NCBI GenBank assembly: GCA_017405595.1
Contig: JAFRAC010000023.1
Span: 38,276-102,275, forward strand
Reading direction: 5' to 3'
From: Thermoguttaceae bacterium
Lineage (GTDB): Bacteria; Planctomycetota; Planctomycetia; Pirellulales; Thermoguttaceae
Length of the DNA: 64,000 bases
Part shown: in pieces, positions 61,601 to 64,000 of the stretch
Numbering within the stretch: position 1 is the first letter of the stretch
How the letters are laid out: every line of letters starts with the position of its first letter
The notes under the pieces: model-generated
Told to the model about the DNA's origin: nothing
Database searches by the model: none
Seen by the model: the letters and a program-made list of their open reading frames with translations, nothing else
Program-made: the position numbers and the translations under genes

Positions 61601-64000
61601 GTCGTAGGTCTTGTCGCTGGCGGTAAAGGACGCGTTAAGGGCTTTCGCATTAATCGACGCCGTCGCCGTCGCCGTGACGCTTGTGGTGTAGTTCCCCGCT
61701 TTAGCTCCTGTCAGGGTATAGGCGATGGTCACTGTCTTGTCGGTGCCGGCGTTCTTGTCGGCGAACGTGCCGGAAACATTTGTTACAGTCACGTCGTCGC
61801 CGGAAACAAGGTTGTCGAACCCGGTAAACGAAACGGATGCAGTGGTGCCGCCGTCGTAAGTTTTGTCGCTGGCGGTAAAGGACGCGTTAAGCGCTCTCTG
61901 GGCAATCACGACATCGGCGGTTCCGGTCCAGTCGTCATGGTTTGCACGGCTGACTTTCACGTAAACGGTACTGGTTCCCGCATCGGTACGGGTGACCGCT
62001 GCCGACGAGTAAGTGATGCCGTCCGACGAGTAGGTTACGATATCGTCCGCGATCGTGCCGCTGACCGTCACACCGTAGGCGGAGCCGTCGTATGTCGCCG
62101 AAGCGCCGGTTACGGTCACGCCGGTAATCGTCGCGTTGGTAATGTTCGCAGTTTTCGTTTCGGCTGCGGGCGCGGTGTAGTTCGAGCTGTCGACCGAGTA
62201 GGTGACATTTACTGTCTTGCCGGTGCCGACGTTCGCGTCGGTGAACGAGCCGCTTGCCGTAACCGTTACGGAATCGCCGTCGCAGATTCCGCTGACTGTG
62301 CCGATGTTCACCGTCGCGGCAGTCGTGCTGTCGTAGGTCTTATTGTCAACGGTCGTGCCGGAAACCGTCAACTGTTTCGCGGTAATCGTCGCCGTCGCCG
62401 TCGCCGTACCGCCCGTGGTGTAGTTCCCCGCTTTGGTCCCGGTCAGGGTATAGGCGATGGTCACCGTCTTGTCGGTATCGGCGTTCTTATCGGCGAACGT
62501 TGCCGAGGTTACACTGGCGGTCACGTCGTCGCCGGAAACAAGGTTGTCGAACCCGGTAAACGAAACGGATGCGGTGGTGCCGCCGTCGTAGGTCTTATTG
62601 CTGGCGGTAAAGGACGCGTTAAGCGCTCTCTGGGCAATCACAACATCGGCGGTTCCGGTCCAGTCGTCATGGTTTGCACGGCTGACTTTCACGTAAACGG
62701 TACTGGTTCCCGCATCGGTGCGGGTGACCGCTGCCGACGAGTATGTGATGCCGTCCGACGAGTAGGTCACAACGTCGCCCGCGATCGTGCCGCTGACCGT
62801 CACACCGCAGGCGGAGCCGTCGTACGTTGCCGAAGCGCCGGTTACGGTCACGCCGGTAATCGTCGCGTTGGTAATGTTCGCAGTTTTCGTTTCGGCTGCG
62901 GGCGCGGTGTAGTTCGAGCTGTTGACCGAATAGGTGACATTTACCGTCTTGCCGGTGCCGACGTTCGCGTCGGTGAACGAGCCGCTTGCCGTAACCGTTA
63001 CGGAATCGCCGTCGCAGATTCCGCTGACCGTGCCGACGTTCACCGTCGCGGCAGTTGTGCCGTCGTAGGTTTTATTGTCAACGGTCGTGCCGGAAACCGT
63101 CAGCTGTTTCGCGGTAATGTTCGCCGCCGAAGCGGTCGCGCTGGTAACGGTATAGTTTGCTCCGTCGGCGCCGCCGAGCGTGACAGACGAGACGGTCACA
63201 GCTTTGCCGTCGCCGACATTCTCATCGGCAAACGCGGCAGTGACGGCCGCTGCGGTCACGGTATCGCCGGAAACGAGACCGGTAAAGACGGCGTTGCCGA
63301 CTGTCGCGGCGGTCGTGCCGTCGTAAACCTTATTTTCGGCCGTGAAACTCGCGGTAATTTCTTTGGCGATGATCCGCACCCCTTCGTCGGTTTCGGATTC
63401 CGCCATGAGCTCGTAGTTCGCAATATCGGCGGCCGTGCCGGTCAGGGTGTAGTTGACCTGTACATCGTAGGTGCCGGCATTCGCGCTGCTGAACGCGCCG
63501 CTGTAGGCGACGTCAACATCGTCGTCGCCGAGAATGCCGCGGACCGAACGGATCGAAATGTCCGCGGTTGTCGTGCCGTCGTAAACCTTGTCGGCCACTT
63601 CCATTCCGAGAACGCGTACCGTGGCTTTGGTGATCTGCGCCGTAACATCGGTATAGGCGCTCGCCAGGCTGTAGTTGCCGGCATCGGTACCGGTCAGCGA
63701 GTAATTGACCCGTACGGTCTGTGTGCCGACGTTCTTGCTGGCAAACGCGCCGCTGTAACCGAACGTGACATTGTCGCCGCTCACAATCCCGCTGACCGTG
63801 CCGAGCGTGATATGCGCGTCGGTTGTGGTATCGTAGACCTTGTTCGCGACCGTGGTGTTGGTCACGGTGATTGCCGCAGCGGAAATATTGGCTTTGACCG
63901 TTTCGGAGGCGGGGGTAACAACGTAGTTCGATGCCGCGCTGCCGGTGAGTGTGTAGCTGATCGTGACATCTTTCTCCGTGCCGGCATTCCTGTCGGCAAA
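58682..64000 (-). CDS. Giant YDG/MBG-repeat surface protein with CSLREA/beta-helix end (5' end outside window)
   Basis: At least 1772 residues are encoded and the frame stays open to base 64000, so the start is not seen; an in-frame GTG at 63865 is internal. The visible N-terminal part is a chain of at least twelve YDG modules (K-x-YDG-T/G-T, SGD-x-V, FADKN-x-G, NY) and two MBG modules (ATYDGSA). A CSLREA segment (GVISLRETLTTTANGG) and a beta-helix follow (about 58750-60380). There is no dockerin; the chain ends AFASLDEDDFEVDFDVF, related to the tails of the two other giant proteins. YDG/MBG arrays are extended stalk domains of bacterial adhesins. The protein is probably a long stalk with a beta-helical tip. 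Confidence 0.9.
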   Translation of the reverse strand, partial: FADRNAGTEKDVTISYTLTGSAASNYVVTPASETVKANISAAAITVTNTTVANKVYDTTTDAHITLGTVSGIVSGDNVTFGYSGAFASKNVGTQTVRVNYSLTGTDAGNYSLASAYTDVTAQITKATVRVLGMEVADKVYDGTTTADISIRSVRGILGDDDVDVAYSGAFSSANAGTYDVQVNYTLTGTAADIANYELMAESETDEGVRIIAKEITASFTAENKVYDGTTAATVGNAVFTGLVSGDTVTAAAVTAAFADENVGDGKAVTVSSVTLGGADGANYTVTSATASAANITAKQLTVSGTTVDNKTYDGTTAATVNVGTVSGICDGDSVTVTASGSFTDANVGTGKTVNVTYSVNSSNYTAPAAETKTANITNATITGVTVTGASATYDGSACGVTVSGTIAGDVVTYSSDGITYSSAAVTRTDAGTSTVYVKVSRANHDDWTGTADVVIAQRALNASFTASNKTYDGGTTASVSFTGFDNLVSGDDVTASVTSATFADKNADTDKTVTIAYTLTGTKAGNYTTGGTATATATITAKQLTVSGTTVDNKTYDSTTAATVNIGTVSGICDGDSVTVTASGSFTDANVGTGKTVNVTYSVDSSNYTAPAAETKTANITNATITGVTVTGASATYDGSAYGVTVSGTIADDIVTYSSDGITYSSAAVTRTDAGTSTVYVKVSRANHDDWTGTADVVIAQRALNASFTASDKTYDGGTTASVSFTGFDNLVSGDDVTVTNVSGTFADKNAGTDKTVTIAYTLTGAKAGNYTTSVTATATASINAKALNASFTASDKTYDGGTTATASFSSFDDLVSGDTVTASITSATFADKNTGAGKTVTVAYTLTGTDAGNYTTNGTATATATINARALNASFTASDKTYDGGTTATVAFSSFDDLVSGDTVSASITSATFADKNAGTGKTVSVVYTLTGTDAGNYTTSGTATTAATINAKALNASFAANDKTYDGGTAATASFSGFDALVSGDTVSTSITSATFADKNAGTGKTVSVVYTLTGTDAGNYTTSGTATTTANINAKALNASFTASNKTYDGGTAATASFSSFDALVSGDTVSTSITSATFADKNVGTGKTVTIAYTLTGTDAGNYTTSGTATTTANITAKQLSVSGTTVADKTYDGTTAASVTRGTVSGICSGDTVTVTATGTFANASPGQNKSVTVSYALSGTDAGNYTAPANETKTANIKEAPSMVVTTANDTVDAYDGVISLRETLTTTANGGYFGTGGVKTVTFASGLTTIKVDSEFALNANHSGLVINGDNRIVFSGQNFSVFHSYANADYTFTGLTFQEQHNCNFGGALWCDNDYMQFNPPRGTITFNYCNFVNMAGSTAAAIHFTGTNGVLNNCYAKWNAGSAVINNWYGNLTVNNSTFENNVTHVISSSIDSNNNLTLSISGSTFSNNSGGSYGGAIYADMSTVNITDCTIKKNTSTYGGGAVYVENRVSTVTVSGTTFEENTAGGQGGAICFVSYSPGSALTVTTSNFSANKANGGNGGAISLAGIGPTIRRTTFTGNSSSGSGGAIYTSYGETHTYESCEFTTNKASSSGGAIFSESPNPANITMTNTIVKGNHADSIGCVYAAASGTKTLTQCLIVDNTAKSTTAGIYTSTACTLDVSWSTLANNVAGGVAYNDVLIGASNSTYRVTNSIIYNSVTVSNVSVSKTHCIENVAPASLFVAPSSGNYHLKAGSSAINASGVTSGTPTTDLDGNTRAGHGSSYDCGAYEYLSSSAQLPYSDIADAAFASLDEDDFEVDFDVF
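60620..61888 (-). repeat. 252-bp tandem YDG repeat array (five in-register copies)
   Basis: A landmark (aggaygcgtt) recurs at 60871, 61123, 61375, 61627 and 61879, exactly 252 bp (84 codons) apart. Neighbouring units are nearly identical in DNA and encode the module ALNASF(T/A)A-x-(D/N)KTYDGG. The register and identity indicate recent expansion or conversion, and length variation between strains is likely. Confidence 0.92.
61650..63115 (-). repeat. 732-bp duplicated YDG-MBG-YDG supermodule
   Basis: The sequence around 61879 recurs at 62611, a 732-bp (244-codon) shift, and the identity covers a block of YDG, MBG and YDG domains. Differences are few (for example DGTTAATVNV against DSTTAATVNI, and SACGV against SAYGV). 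The block was duplicated as a unit after the 252-bp module was established. Confidence 0.88.

Noticed and set aside
60620..61888. CRISPR-like periodicity
   Set aside because: The 252-bp units are contiguous coding repeats with no spacers between them.
63863..63865. GTG as the start of the last giant gene
   Set aside because: The same frame continues without a stop to base 64000 and encodes another YDG unit, so this GTG is internal.

Overview
The window looks like a chromosomal segment of a planctomycete. The clearest sign is the N-terminal export motif RLESLE(E/D)R-x-LLAV on two very large surface proteins, which matches the Planctomycete extracellular motif (Planc_extracel) family. Type I dockerin modules, GH141-like beta-helix proteins, BNR sialidase-like proteins and a DUF1080 domain also fit that phylum. 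The sequence is GC-rich in most genes, and flavin enzymes and a radical SAM/SPASM protein are present. I found no rRNA, tRNA, CRISPR array, insertion sequence or phage genes. No species is assigned.

Layout. (1) 148-9411: a giant surface protein with beta-helices, an embedded class 3 lipase-like domain, a dockerin and CARDB repeats. (2) 9816-10469: an orphan AbiEi-type regulator with an inverted-repeat operator. (3) 10514-15151, minus strand: an operon of a zinc-ribbon membrane protein, purH and a PolX-family protein. (4) 15442-25409, plus strand: a secreted di-haem protein, a KDG-type sugar kinase, a Sel1 protein, tex, a small membrane protein, fmt and an SDR. (5) 25430-32001: three tandem GH141-like secreted proteins. 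(6) 32124-35072: an Old Yellow Enzyme, nitroreductase and flavin reductase operon, divergent from a flavodoxin-like gene. (7) 35236-38189: two tandem secreted sialidase-like proteins, one fused to DUF1080. (8) 38580-43638: a PIN/AbrB toxin-antitoxin pair, a remnant of a MmeI-like methyltransferase, acetyltransferases, pyrF and a lutC-like gene. (9) 43828-49941: ABC-2 permeases, rarA, a radical SAM/SPASM gene and a Sel1 gene. (10) 50172-54084: an Ala/Asp-striped lipoprotein, an MBL hydrolase, a secreted ankyrin-barnase toxin with its barstar, and a TupA-like ATP-grasp gene. (11) 54186-64000: two more giant surface proteins; the second runs off the window edge.

How the parts may work together. 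The five glycan-related secreted enzymes (three GH141-like, two sialidase-like), the KDG-type kinase and the giant adhesin-like proteins suggest a life on complex or host glycans. The three giant proteins end in a related acidic/aromatic C-terminal tail (FA-x-[FL]-x3-D-x-x-VD-[FL]-x-x-F at the extreme C-terminus). Two of them share an Fn3-dockerin module, and one also has a cohesin-like segment. I regard this N-motif/C-tail/dockerin set as the best candidate for an undescribed surface sorting or assembly system. The ankyrin-barnase/barstar pair is the best candidate for a contact or secreted toxin with immunity.
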